Of a stretch of DNA of 64,000 bases, positions 1 through 7,973 are shown in pieces. Below the pieces are notes generated by a model, which saw only the letters and a list, made by a program, of their open reading frames with translations, did not search any database and was not told the origin of the DNA. Position numbers and translations under genes: made by a program. Source of the DNA: Pseudosporangium ferrugineum (lineage in GTDB: Bacteria; Actinomycetota; Actinomycetes; Mycobacteriales; Micromonosporaceae); assembly GCF_003002065.1 (NCBI RefSeq), contig NZ_PVZG01000001.1, positions 620,001 to 684,000 of the forward strand, given 5' to 3'. Every line of letters begins with the position of its first letter. Positions within the stretch are counted from its first letter, which is position 1.

Positions 1-912
1 GGCACCGTGTTCCACGCGACCGTCGAGCTGCCCCACGGCGCCGACTGGTTCGGCGGCGTCGCGCAGTTCGGGCTGATCGGGCACGGCGCGTCCCGCCCGG
101 CCGTGGACGTCATCGACGAGGCGGTCCGGGCGGCTGCCGCGGCGGACGTGGCCGTGGTCGTGGTGGGGCTGACGGAGGAGCAGGAGACCGAGTCCGTCGA
201 CAAGCACACGCTGCACCTGCCGGGCGCGCAGGACGCCCTGGTGGAGGCGGTCGCCGGGGCGGCACGCCGTACGGTCGTGGTGGTGAACGCGGCGACGCCG
301 GTGATCATGCCCTGGCGCGAGCGGGTCGACGCGATCGTCTGGGCCGGCCTGCCGGGCCAGGAGGCCGGGCACGCGGTCGCGGCGGCCCTGCTCGGCACCG
401 TCGAACCGGCCGGGCGCCTGGTCACCACGTTCCCCACCGGCGACGGCCGGTCACCCGCGTGGTCGGTCACCCCGGCCGACGGCGTGCTCGCGTACGCGGA
501 GGGCCCGTTCCTCGGTTATCGCGGGCACCACGCCGGCCGGGCGCCGGAGCCGGCCTTCTGGCTGGGCCACGGCCTCGGCTACGGCCGCTGGGAGTACGCG
601 GACGCCCGCGTCGTCACCGGCGACTCCCCCGGTGTCACCGTCACGGTCACCAACACCGGCCCGCGGGAGAGCCGCGAGGTGGTCCAGGTCTACTTCCAGC
701 CGGCCGCGCGGGACGAGCCCGTGCGCCTGGCCGGCTGGGCCGCCGCCACCGTGCCGGCGGGCGGGTCGGCCCGGGTCGTCGTGGCGACCGATCGCCGGAT
801 GTGGCGCCGGTGGGACGCCGCCACGGGCGCCTGGGGCAGCGTGGCGGCGGGCGGCGAGCTGCTGGTCGCGCGCGGGCTCGGCGACGTCCGGGCGGTCCTG
901 CCGCTCGGCTGA
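1..912 (+). CDS. Glycoside hydrolase family 3 enzyme, C-terminal part (partial at left edge)
   Basis: This is the last ~303 residues of a GH3 glycosidase (beta-glucosidase/beta-xylosidase type), which releases terminal sugars from oligosaccharides. The frame is open to the left edge, so the true start and the N-terminal barrel with the nucleophile lie outside the window. Visible are the GH3 C-terminal alpha/beta domain (AADVAVVVVGLTEEQETE, then LPGAQDALVEAV, then AGLPGQEAGHAVA) and a fibronectin III-like end domain with VTVTNTGPRESREVVQVY. The HGLGY segment matches the usual G-x-G-L-S/G-Y loop before that domain. No secretion signal can be judged. Substrate is not predictable from this part. 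The family call is firm. Confidence 0.88.
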   Translation, partial: GTVFHATVELPHGADWFGGVAQFGLIGHGASRPAVDVIDEAVRAAAAADVAVVVVGLTEEQETESVDKHTLHLPGAQDALVEAVAGAARRTVVVVNAATPVIMPWRERVDAIVWAGLPGQEAGHAVAAALLGTVEPAGRLVTTFPTGDGRSPAWSVTPADGVLAYAEGPFLGYRGHHAGRAPEPAFWLGHGLGYGRWEYADARVVTGDSPGVTVTVTNTGPRESREVVQVYFQPAARDEPVRLAGWAAATVPAGGSARVVVATDRRMWRRWDAATGAWGSVAAGGELLVARGLGDVRAVLPLG

Positions 913-958
913 GCCGGCCACCGGAATAACCCGGGCGTACGTGGGCAATCAGCGCGCC

Positions 959-1900
959 ATGATCACGACGATGACCGCCGTGGCCGCGCTCCGCGAGCTG
1001 GGCACGGCACTCAAGGACCTGGGGTACGCCTTCACCACGGTCACCCCCGCCACGCACGCCCGGGTGAACCGCCGCCCGGAGAACGCCCTGGCCCGTGACC
1101 TGCGCGACGTCCTCGGCTGGAGCCGCCCGTTCGACCCGGACCTCCTGCCCGCCGCGATCACCGCGCTGCTGGACGTGGCCGGGATGCTGGACCGCGACGG
1201 CGACCACTGGCGCAGCCGGGTGCGGTTCTCCACGTACGACGACGAGCTGTTCGTGCACTCGGCGTTCCCGACCAGCGCCGCGGACTCCGTGTTCTTCGGG
1301 CCGGACACCTACCGGATGGCCGACGCCGCCGCCGCGCACGTCGAGGGCCGGAACCGGCCGGTACGCCGGGCCGTGGACATCGGCTGCGGCACGGGCGCCG
1401 GCGCGATCACGGTGGCGAAGCGGGCGCCGGGCGCGGAGGTGCTGGCGGTCGACATCAACGAGGCCGCGCTGCGCTTCACCGACGTCAACCTGGCGCTGGC
1501 CGGCACCCCGGGCGTCCGGCCGTGCCACAGCGACCTGCTCTCGGGCGTCGACGGCGACTTCGACCTGATCGTCTCCAACCCGCCGTTCATGATCGACCCG
1601 GCCGGGCGGGCGTACCGCGACGGCGGCGGCCCCGAGGGGCACGGGCTGTCCCTGGCGATCCTCGACGCGGCCGCCGAACGGCTCGCCCCGGGCGGCTCGC
1701 TCGTGCTGTTCAGCGGCACGGGCATCGTCGACGGCCACGACCCGCTGCTCACGGCGGCCGGGAAGCGGCTCGCGGACACGGATCTGCGCTGGACGTACCG
1801 GGAGGCCGACCCGGACGTATACGGCGAGGAGCTCGACGGTGCGGCGTACGCGCACGCCGAGCGGATCGCCGTCGTCGTGCTCACCGCCACCCGGGCATGA
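959..1900 (+). CDS. Class I SAM-dependent methyltransferase (NPPF type)
   Basis: The 313-aa product is a SAM-dependent methyltransferase of the HemK/RsmC-like group, which methylates planar nitrogens in protein glutamines or nucleic-acid bases. Motif I (DIGCGTGAGA, residues ~140-149) binds SAM, an acidic motif II (LAVDIN) follows, and motif IV NPPF (~207-210) is the catalytic signature. The N-terminal ~130 residues form an extra helical domain. I chose the ATG at 959; an in-frame ATG at 971 is a possible alternative. The stop overlaps the start of the next gene by four bases (ATGA), so the two are probably translationally coupled. Whether the target is protein, rRNA or a small molecule cannot be told. 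Confidence 0.85.
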   Translation: MITTMTAVAALRELGTALKDLGYAFTTVTPATHARVNRRPENALARDLRDVLGWSRPFDPDLLPAAITALLDVAGMLDRDGDHWRSRVRFSTYDDELFVHSAFPTSAADSVFFGPDTYRMADAAAAHVEGRNRPVRRAVDIGCGTGAGAITVAKRAPGAEVLAVDINEAALRFTDVNLALAGTPGVRPCHSDLLSGVDGDFDLIVSNPPFMIDPAGRAYRDGGGPEGHGLSLAILDAAAERLAPGGSLVLFSGTGIVDGHDPLLTAAGKRLADTDLRWTYREADPDVYGEELDGAAYAHAERIAVVVLTATRA

Positions 1901-2973
1901 CCGCGGCGCTCACCCTCGGGGTCGAGGAGGAGTTCCTGCTGCTCGACCCCGTCACCGGGCACAACGCCCCGATCGTGGAGAAGGTTCTCGCCGCGCTGCC
2001 GGACGACCTGCGCGGGCAGGCCCGGCTCGAGTTCCGGCACAGCATGCTGGAGATGGTCACGCCGGTCTGCGCGGACGTGACGGAGCTGGCCGGGCGGCTG
2101 GCCGTGCTGCGCCGGGCGGCGGCCGAGGCGGCGGCGGAGGCGGGCGCCCGGCTCGTGGCCGTGGGGGCCACCCCGATCGCCGATCCGGTCCGCGAGCCGA
2201 CCGGCAACCCGCGCTTCCGGGACATCGCCCGGCACTACGGCCCGGTCGCGTACGACGCCGCGGTGTGCGGCTGCCACGTGCACGTCGGGGTGCCGGACCG
2301 GGAGACCGCCATCGCCGTGGCCAACCGGGTCCGCCCGTGGCTGCCGGTGCTCCAGGCGCTGACCGTCAACTCGCCGTTCTACGCGGGTGCCGACACCGGG
2401 CACGCGAGCTGGCGGTCGCTGCAGCTCAAGCGCTGGCCGGCGCTGGGACCGACGCCCGAGTTCGCCTCCGCCGCGGACTGGGACCGCACCGTGGCGACGC
2501 TCGTGTCCTCGGGCGCGATGCTCGACGACACCATGATCCTCTGGTACGCCCGCCCCTCCGCGACCTATCCGACGCTGGAGATCCGGGTGGCCGACGTCTG
2601 CGCCACGCCGGGCGACACGGTGCTGCTCGCGGGGCTGATCCGGGCCCTGGTCGCGACGGTGCTGGAGGCGGGCGGGCCGGCCGGGCGCGTACCGGACCAC
2701 GTGCTGGAGGCGGCGCACTGGAACGCCGCGCACACGGGCCTCGGCGGCACGCTGCTCGACGCGCGTACGGGCACCGCCCGCCCGGCCTGGGACCTGGTCG
2801 GCGAGCTGGTCGCCCTGGTCGGGCCGGCGCTGCACCGGCTCGGCGACGCACCCGCGGTGCTCGCCGCGCTGGACCGGGTACGCGCCGGCGGCACCGGGGC
2901 CGACCGCCAGCGCCGCGCCGCCTCGGCCGGTGGCCTCCAGGCCGCCCTCGCCGAGGTGACGGTTTCGCCGTAG
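1897..2973 (+). CDS. Carboxylate-amine ligase (glutamate-cysteine ligase 2 family, YbdK-like)
   Basis: The 358-aa protein belongs to the GCS2 family, ATP-dependent enzymes that join a carboxylate (typically glutamate) to an amine. It opens with LGVEEEF, the family's N-terminal signature, and has the metal/substrate region CGCHVHVGV around residues 125-135 and WYARPSATYPTLEIRVAD near 210-230. Length agrees with the YbdK subgroup (~360-380 aa). In actinobacteria most YbdK-type members have no proven substrate. A role in mycothiol or ergothioneine synthesis should not be assumed, as no other genes of those pathways are adjacent. The start overlaps the methyltransferase stop (ATGA). Confidence 0.85.
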   Translation: MTAALTLGVEEEFLLLDPVTGHNAPIVEKVLAALPDDLRGQARLEFRHSMLEMVTPVCADVTELAGRLAVLRRAAAEAAAEAGARLVAVGATPIADPVREPTGNPRFRDIARHYGPVAYDAAVCGCHVHVGVPDRETAIAVANRVRPWLPVLQALTVNSPFYAGADTGHASWRSLQLKRWPALGPTPEFASAADWDRTVATLVSSGAMLDDTMILWYARPSATYPTLEIRVADVCATPGDTVLLAGLIRALVATVLEAGGPAGRVPDHVLEAAHWNAAHTGLGGTLLDARTGTARPAWDLVGELVALVGPALHRLGDAPAVLAALDRVRAGGTGADRQRRAASAGGLQAALAEVTVSP

Positions 2974-3019
2974 CTACCGAGCGGTTACATTGCCAGTCAG
3001 GAATCATCGACGATCCTGG

Positions 3020-4768
3020 ATGGCTGCCATGTCGGATCAGTTCACGATCGTGACGGACCCCGTCGGAAATTCCGTGGCCCTCTCGGCCCTGTTCGCGGTG
3101 CTGCCGCTGCTGACCCTGTTCGTGCTGCTCGGCGCCGTACGGATGCGGGCCTGGCTGGCGGGGTCGATCTCGCTGCTGGTGGCGCTGGTGGTGGCCGTCG
3201 GGATCTACTCGATGCCGGTCGGCACCGCGCTGCTGTCGGCGAGCGAGGGCGCGGCGTTCGGCTTCTTCCCGATCCTGTGGATCGTCATCAACGCCATCTG
3301 GGTCTACAACCTCACCGTCGTCAGCGGGCACTTCGACGTCCTGCGCCGCTCGATGGCACGGATCAGCCCGGACATGCGGGTCCAGGCGATCATCGTCGCG
3401 TTCTGCTTCGGGGCGCTGCTGGAGGCGCTCGCCGGGTTCGGCACGCCGGTGGCCGTCACCGTGGTGATGCTGATGGCGCTCGGCTTCCCGCCGCTGCGGG
3501 CGGCGTCGGTGGCGCTGATCGCCAACACCGCCCCGGTGGCGTTCGGCGCGCTCGCCACGCCGATCGTCACGCTCGGCACGGTGACCTCGGGCGCCGGCGA
3601 CGACGCCCGGCTGACGACCGAGACGCTGGGCGCGATGGTCGGGCGGCAGACCCCGCTGCTGGCGGTGGTCGTCCCGCTGGTCCTGGTCGCGGTGATCGAC
3701 GGCCGCCGCGGCGTCCGCCAGGCCTGGCCGGCGGCGCTGGTGGCGGGCGTGGTCTTCGCGATCGGCCAGTTCCTGGCGTCGAACTACATCTCGGTGCCGC
3801 TGACCGACATCATCGCGGCCCTGATGGCGGCGGCGGCCGTGGTGCTGCTCCTGCGCGTGTGGCGGCCGGCCGAGTCCCCCGACCTGCGGGTCGCGCAAGC
3901 GCGGCCGGCCGGCGCGGCGGGTACCCGCTCAGGGGACGAGAAGGACCCGCCGGACGCCCGCCCGGCGGACGGAACGGGCCCGGCCGGCCGGGCGGCGGCG
4001 GTGGTGGCCGAGCGGCGGGACACGCCCGTGGAGGTGGTGCGGGCCTATGCGCCGTACCTGATCATCATCGCCATCTTCTCGATCGCGAACCTGGGCCCGG
4101 TCAAGTCGGCGCTGGCCCGGGAGCCGTGGACCGTCGCGTTCGGCTGGCCCGGCCTGCACGTGCTCGGCACGGGCGGCAAGCCGCTGTCGTCGACCACCTT
4201 CACCCTCGGCTGGCTCCCGGCGGCCGGCACCCTGATGATCCTCGCCGGCCTGCTCACCGCCCTGGTCCTGCGGGTCCGGCCGGGTGCGGCCCTGCGCGCC
4301 TACGGGCGAACCTACGCCGAGCTGCGCCACGCCATCGTGACCGTGATGGCCGTGCTCGCCCTCGCGTACGTGCTCAACCAGTCCGGCCAGACCGGCACGC
4401 TGGGCGAGTTCCTGGCCGCCGCCGGCGGCTTCTTCGTCTTCCTGTCGTCGATGCTCGGCTGGATCGGCGTCGCGGTCACCGGCTCGGACACGTCGGCCAA
4501 CGCGCTCTTCGGCGCGCTGCAGGTCCAGACCGCCGAGCGGGCCGGCCTGGACCCGGTGCTGCTGGCCGCGGCCAACTCCTCGGGCGGCGTGCTCGGCAAG
4601 ATGATCAGCCCGCAGAACCTGGCGATCGCCGCGTCGGCCGTGGGCATGGCCGGCCGCGAGGGCGACATCTTCCGTCGCGTGGTGGGCTGGAGCCTGCTGC
4701 TCCTGCTGCTCATGTGCGTCCTGGTGACGCTGCAGGGCACCCCGGTGCTCGACTGGATGGTGCCCTGA
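3020..4768 (+). CDS. L-lactate permease, LctP family
   Basis: A 582-aa polytopic inner-membrane protein of the LctP (L-lactate permease) family, which imports lactate or glycolate with protons. About 12-14 hydrophobic helices are visible. Family hallmarks are the FCFGALLEALAGFGTPVAV segment (~130-148) and the late motif AVTGSDTSANALFG near residue 490, followed by AANSSGGVLGKMISPQN. A hydrophilic Arg/Pro/Gly-rich loop of ~45 residues (~290-335) separates the two halves. The ATG at 3020 was chosen; ATG 3029 is equally possible and has a purine-rich GGATGG a few bases upstream. It stands alone: the histidine phosphatase downstream is convergent, with only two bases between the stop codons. Confidence 0.92.
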   Translation: MAAMSDQFTIVTDPVGNSVALSALFAVLPLLTLFVLLGAVRMRAWLAGSISLLVALVVAVGIYSMPVGTALLSASEGAAFGFFPILWIVINAIWVYNLTVVSGHFDVLRRSMARISPDMRVQAIIVAFCFGALLEALAGFGTPVAVTVVMLMALGFPPLRAASVALIANTAPVAFGALATPIVTLGTVTSGAGDDARLTTETLGAMVGRQTPLLAVVVPLVLVAVIDGRRGVRQAWPAALVAGVVFAIGQFLASNYISVPLTDIIAALMAAAAVVLLLRVWRPAESPDLRVAQARPAGAAGTRSGDEKDPPDARPADGTGPAGRAAAVVAERRDTPVEVVRAYAPYLIIIAIFSIANLGPVKSALAREPWTVAFGWPGLHVLGTGGKPLSSTTFTLGWLPAAGTLMILAGLLTALVLRVRPGAALRAYGRTYAELRHAIVTVMAVLALAYVLNQSGQTGTLGEFLAAAGGFFVFLSSMLGWIGVAVTGSDTSANALFGALQVQTAERAGLDPVLLAAANSSGGVLGKMISPQNLAIAASAVGMAGREGDIFRRVVGWSLLLLLLMCVLVTLQGTPVLDWMVP

Positions 4769-4770
4769 GG

Positions 4771-5337
4771 TCAGGCCGCGTTCCAGGTGCCGATGACCGG
4801 GGTGCCGTGCTCGAAGCCGAGCGTCGACAGGGTCGCCGTGTCCAGGCGCAGCAGCCCTCCCCCGCCGGGTGGCAGGCCGATCCAGCGGGCGCCCGCCACC
4901 CGCAGCGAGTGCCCGTGCGCGACGAGCGCCACGTCCCCGCGGTCCAGCCACCCGCGGGCCTCCTCGAGCACCCGGTCCAGGCGGGCGCCCACCTGCCGCG
5001 GCGACTCGCCGCCGGGGCAGCCGTCGGTCCACAACGACCAGGAGGGGCGGGTCTCCCGGATCGTCGCGGAGGTCACGCCCTCGTACTCGCCGTAGTTCCA
5101 CTCGGTCAGGTCGTCCGAGGTCGCGGTGACGGTCAGCCCGGCGAGTCCGGCGGTGCGCAGCGCCCGCTTGCGCGGGCTGGAGATCACCGCCGCGAAGCCG
5201 CGGCCGCGCAGCCGCTCGCCCACGAGCCGGGCCTGTTCCTCCCCGTCCGGGGTCAGATCCAGATCCGTGTACGAGGTGTGCCGGCCGGCCGCGCTCCACT
5301 CGGTCTGCCCGTGCCGGATGAGCACGATCTCCGCCAT
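4771..5337 (-). CDS. Histidine phosphatase family protein (phosphoglycerate mutase-like)
   Basis: A 188-aa member of the histidine phosphatase superfamily, which acts through a phosphohistidine. The catalytic RHG motif is at the N-terminus (IVLIRHGQTEWS, residues ~4-15) and the second active-site histidine is in VALVAHGHSLRV (~143-154). An arginine in SSPRKRALRTA and a glutamate in ITEWNYGEYEG-like context complete the usual pocket. Length fits single-domain SixA/CobC/GpmB-like phosphatases rather than dPGM glycolytic enzymes. A GGGGG-rich ribosome site lies just before the ATG at 5337. The substrate is unknown. Confidence 0.87.
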   Translation of the reverse strand: MAEIVLIRHGQTEWSAAGRHTSYTDLDLTPDGEEQARLVGERLRGRGFAAVISSPRKRALRTAGLAGLTVTATSDDLTEWNYGEYEGVTSATIRETRPSWSLWTDGCPGGESPRQVGARLDRVLEEARGWLDRGDVALVAHGHSLRVAGARWIGLPPGGGGLLRLDTATLSTLGFEHGTPVIGTWNAA

Positions 5338-5382
5338 GATGCCCCCTGTCGTCCCGCGCTACTTACCCCCGCCGGCCCGGGT

Positions 5383-5997
5383 TCAGCCGCCGGCCAGCAG
5401 TTCCTCGAACGACGTCGTCAGCGCGAACGGGTCGGCCACGGCGGCGGGTTCCCGGCGCTCGATCTCCCGGGCGAGCTCCTCCGCCGCCCGCGCGACCCGC
5501 ACGCGCAGCTGGCCCTCCGCCTCGTCGCCGCCCCAGTCCTGCGAGGCCGCGAAGACCGATGTCGGCACCGGCGCCGCCCGCAGGTACGCGAACATCGGGC
5601 GCACCGCGTGCTCCAGCGCCAGCGAGTGCCGGGCCGTACCGCCGGTCGCGGCGAGCAGCACCGGCTTGCCGTCCAGGGTGTCCTTGCCCAGCACGTCGAA
5701 GAAGGACTTGAAGAGCCCGCTGTACGAGGCGTTGAAGATCGGCGTCACGGCGATCAGCCCGTCCGCCGCCTCCACCGCGTCCAGGACCTCGCGCAGCGGC
5801 GCCGGCGGGAAGCCGGTCAGCAGGTGGTTCATCAGGTCGTGGGCCAGGTCGCGCAGTTCCACGACCCGTACGCTCACCGCCACGCCCAGGCCGGCCGCCC
5901 GCTCCGCCGCCGCCGCGGACAACCGGTCCGCGAGCAGGCGGGTGGAGGACGGCCGGCTCAGGCCGCCCGAGATCACCACGAGGGTGCGCTGCCTCAT
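5383..5997 (-). CDS. NADPH-dependent FMN reductase (CE1759 family)
   Basis: A 204-aa flavodoxin-like FMN reductase that supplies reduced flavin. Visible are the N-terminal LVVISGGLSRPSSTRLLAD phosphate-binding loop, the TPIFNASYSGLFKSFFD segment (~85-101) and the ATGGTARH loop that holds FMN. Its ATG at 5997 overlaps the stop of the LLM monooxygenase (ATGA). This is the usual arrangement for the paired CE1758/CE1759 families, where the reductase feeds reduced FMN to the monooxygenase. The substrate of the pair is not known. Confidence 0.88.
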   Translation of the reverse strand: MRQRTLVVISGGLSRPSSTRLLADRLSAAAAERAAGLGVAVSVRVVELRDLAHDLMNHLLTGFPPAPLREVLDAVEAADGLIAVTPIFNASYSGLFKSFFDVLGKDTLDGKPVLLAATGGTARHSLALEHAVRPMFAYLRAAPVPTSVFAASQDWGGDEAEGQLRVRVARAAEELAREIERREPAAVADPFALTTSFEELLAGG

Positions 5998-7094
5998 GCC
6001 GTCACCTCCGCCTTCTCGCCGGCCTCGCGGGCGGCGAGCAGGGAGGCGTGGGTGGGCGCCTCGGGCACGTGGGCGGGCTTGAGCGCGGCGAACTCCTTGC
6101 GCAGCACCGGGACCACCTCCTCGCCGAGCAGGTCGAGCTGCTCCAGCACGGTCTTGAGCGGCAGGCCGGCGTGGTCGACCACGAACAGCTGCCGCTGGTA
6201 GTCGCCGACGTAGTCGCGGAAGCCGAGCGTACGGTCGATGACCTCCTGCGGGCTGCCGACGGTCATCGGCGTCTCGCGGGCGAACTCCTCCAGCGACGGG
6301 CCGTGGCCGTAGACCGGCGCGTTGTCGAAGTACGGACGGAACTCGCGGACCGCGTCCTGGCTGTTGCGGCGCATGAACACGTGCCCACCGAGGCCGACGA
6401 TGGCCTGGTCGGGGTCGCCGTGACCGTAGTGCGCGAAGCGCTCCCGGTAGAGCGCGACCATACGCTGCGTGTGCGACGCCGGCCAGAAGATGTGGTTGGC
6501 GAAGAAGCCGTCGCCGTAGAACGCGGCCTGCTCGGCGATCTCCGGGCTGCGGATCGAGCCGTGCCACACGAACGGCGGGATGCCGTCGAGCGGGCGCGGG
6601 GTCGAGGTGAACGACTGCAACGGCGTACGGTACCTGCCCTTCCAGTCGACCACGTGCTCGCGCCACAGCCGGTGCAGCAGGGCGTAGTTCTCGACGGCGA
6701 GCGGGATGCCGGCGCGGATGTCCTTGCCGAACCACGGGTACACCGGGCCGGTGTTGCCGCGGCCCATCATCAGGTCCACGCGGCCGTCGGCCAGGTGCTG
6801 GAGCATCGCGTAGTCCTCGGCGATCTTGACCGGGTCGTTGGTCGTGATCAGCGTCGTGGCCGTACTGAGCAGCAGCTTCTCGGTCTGCGCGGCGATGTAG
6901 CCGAGCATGGTGGTGGGCGAGGACGGCACGAAGGGCTCGTTGTGGTGCTCGCCCGTCGCGAAGACGTCCAGGCCCACCTCCTCCGCCTTGCGGGCGATCG
7001 CCACCATCGCCTTGATCCGCTCGTGCTCGGTCGGCTCCCGCCCGTTCGTGGGGTCGGGCGTGACGTCGCCGACGGTGAAGATCCCGAACTGCAT
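5994..7094 (-). CDS. LLM class flavin-dependent oxidoreductase (CE1758 family)
   Basis: A 366-aa luciferase-like monooxygenase using reduced FMN and oxygen. The N-terminus MQFGIFTVGDVTPD and the barrel segments EVGLDVFATGEHHNEPF, KLLLSTATTLITTNDPVKIA and RVDLMMGRGNTGPVYPWFG are typical of the family. The ATG at 7094 is preceded by a good site (GGGAGCGGTC); longer upstream starts lack one. The gene is first in a two-gene unit with the FMN reductase. A strong inverted-repeat element sits 58-88 bases upstream and probably controls the pair. Confidence 0.9.
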   Translation of the reverse strand: MQFGIFTVGDVTPDPTNGREPTEHERIKAMVAIARKAEEVGLDVFATGEHHNEPFVPSSPTTMLGYIAAQTEKLLLSTATTLITTNDPVKIAEDYAMLQHLADGRVDLMMGRGNTGPVYPWFGKDIRAGIPLAVENYALLHRLWREHVVDWKGRYRTPLQSFTSTPRPLDGIPPFVWHGSIRSPEIAEQAAFYGDGFFANHIFWPASHTQRMVALYRERFAHYGHGDPDQAIVGLGGHVFMRRNSQDAVREFRPYFDNAPVYGHGPSLEEFARETPMTVGSPQEVIDRTLGFRDYVGDYQRQLFVVDHAGLPLKTVLEQLDLLGEEVVPVLRKEFAALKPAHVPEAPTHASLLAAREAGEKAEVTA

Positions 7095-7151
7095 GACCGC
7101 TCCCGCGCTCTCGGTCGGGACCTGCCGGCCCCGGACTGCCCCGCACAACAT

Positions 7152-7182
7152 CCTTGACTGGTCAATTATTTCACAGTCAAGG
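7152..7182. promoter_or_regulatory. Inverted-repeat operator upstream of the LLM/FMN reductase pair
   Basis: CCTTGACTG (7152-7160) and CAGTCAAGG (7174-7182) form a perfect 9-bp inverted repeat around a 13-base AT-rich spacer. The first arm also belongs to a shorter palindrome, TTGAC-TG-GTCAA (7154-7165). The AT-rich core contrasts sharply with the surrounding sequence. It sits directly behind the stop of the maleylpyruvate isomerase-like gene and ahead of the LLM start, so an operator for a dimeric regulator is the preferred reading. A terminator role is less likely because the stem is short and no T-run follows. Confidence 0.55.
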
Positions 7183-7187
7183 AGTGG

Positions 7188-7973
7188 TCAGGCGGCCGGG
7201 TCCCAGGCGATGAGCTGGTCGAAGATGCGACGGTCGCCGTCCCACCGCACGGAATCCAGCGGTATCCGGCCGTAGAAGAACAGGACCAGGTCACTGGCCG
7301 TGCCGCGGGCCGAGACACCGGCCGGGTCCGAGTCCTCGCCGGCAGCGGGCGTCAGGCGGACGACCCGCGCGCCGTCGCCGGAGAGCCGGATGCGCCAGGA
7401 GGGGCCCTCGGTGGCGTGGTAGTCGACGACGGCGGGCTCGTGCGGCCAGGCGACCGTCGTGGCGACCAGGGTGAACTGGCATTCGTCGAAACCGTCGAGG
7501 GCGACCTCCTCCGGCAGCGGCTGCGCGACCCCCACGGTGAGCTGGGCATCATAGGCGTACACCGCGATCTCGGGAACCTGGCGCCGCGCCCAGGCACCCG
7601 AGGATTGCGGTGCGTCGCAGTCGTTCCACCACGTCCAGCAGCCACGGTCCGGGCCGGCCTCGCGCAACGCGCTCGTCAGCCGCTCGACCGACTCGGCCCA
7701 CCAGCCCAGCAGAGCGTCGCGTTCACGAGGCGCACCCGTGCCGTCGTCCCAGGCCGACTTCCCCGGGGGCCCGTCCGCGGGCCCCGCCGCGACGACGGCG
7801 GCCGATTTGCGGCGGCCCATGCCGACGTGGTGCACGAGGTCGTACAGCGTGCGCCCGGGATGGGTGGGGACCGGGACATCGAGGCTGGGCGCCGCCGCGA
7901 CCGCGGCGGCGAAAGCGGTCGACCGTTCCTCGATCAGCCTTAGATGATCACTGAACGTGAGATTCTTGCGCAC
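7188..7973 (-). CDS. Maleylpyruvate isomerase family mycothiol-dependent enzyme
   Basis: A 261-aa member of the DinB/maleylpyruvate isomerase superfamily. These actinobacterial proteins use mycothiol as cofactor, although most have no known substrate. The N-terminal helical bundle holds the TLYDLVHHVGMG segment (~42-53), where histidines bind metal, and WTWWNDCDAPQSSGAWARRQ then VPEIAVYAYDAQL (the third metal-site helix with a conserved E and a His-to-Tyr change). The C-terminal ~80 residues are the usual MDMPI C-terminal domain. The only usable start is GTG 7973, which overlaps the end of the GH76 gene by 26 bases on the same strand. The ribosome site is weak, so coupling to GH76 translation is possible. 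Confidence 0.8.
   Translation of the reverse strand: MRKNLTFSDHLRLIEERSTAFAAAVAAAPSLDVPVPTHPGRTLYDLVHHVGMGRRKSAAVVAAGPADGPPGKSAWDDGTGAPRERDALLGWWAESVERLTSALREAGPDRGCWTWWNDCDAPQSSGAWARRQVPEIAVYAYDAQLTVGVAQPLPEEVALDGFDECQFTLVATTVAWPHEPAVVDYHATEGPSWRIRLSGDGARVVRLTPAAGEDSDPAGVSARGTASDLVLFFYGRIPLDSVRWDGDRRIFDQLIAWDPAA

Noticed and set aside
1897..2973. Glutathione, mycothiol or ergothioneine biosynthesis gene
   Set aside because: Family membership alone does not identify the substrate and no pathway partners are adjacent.
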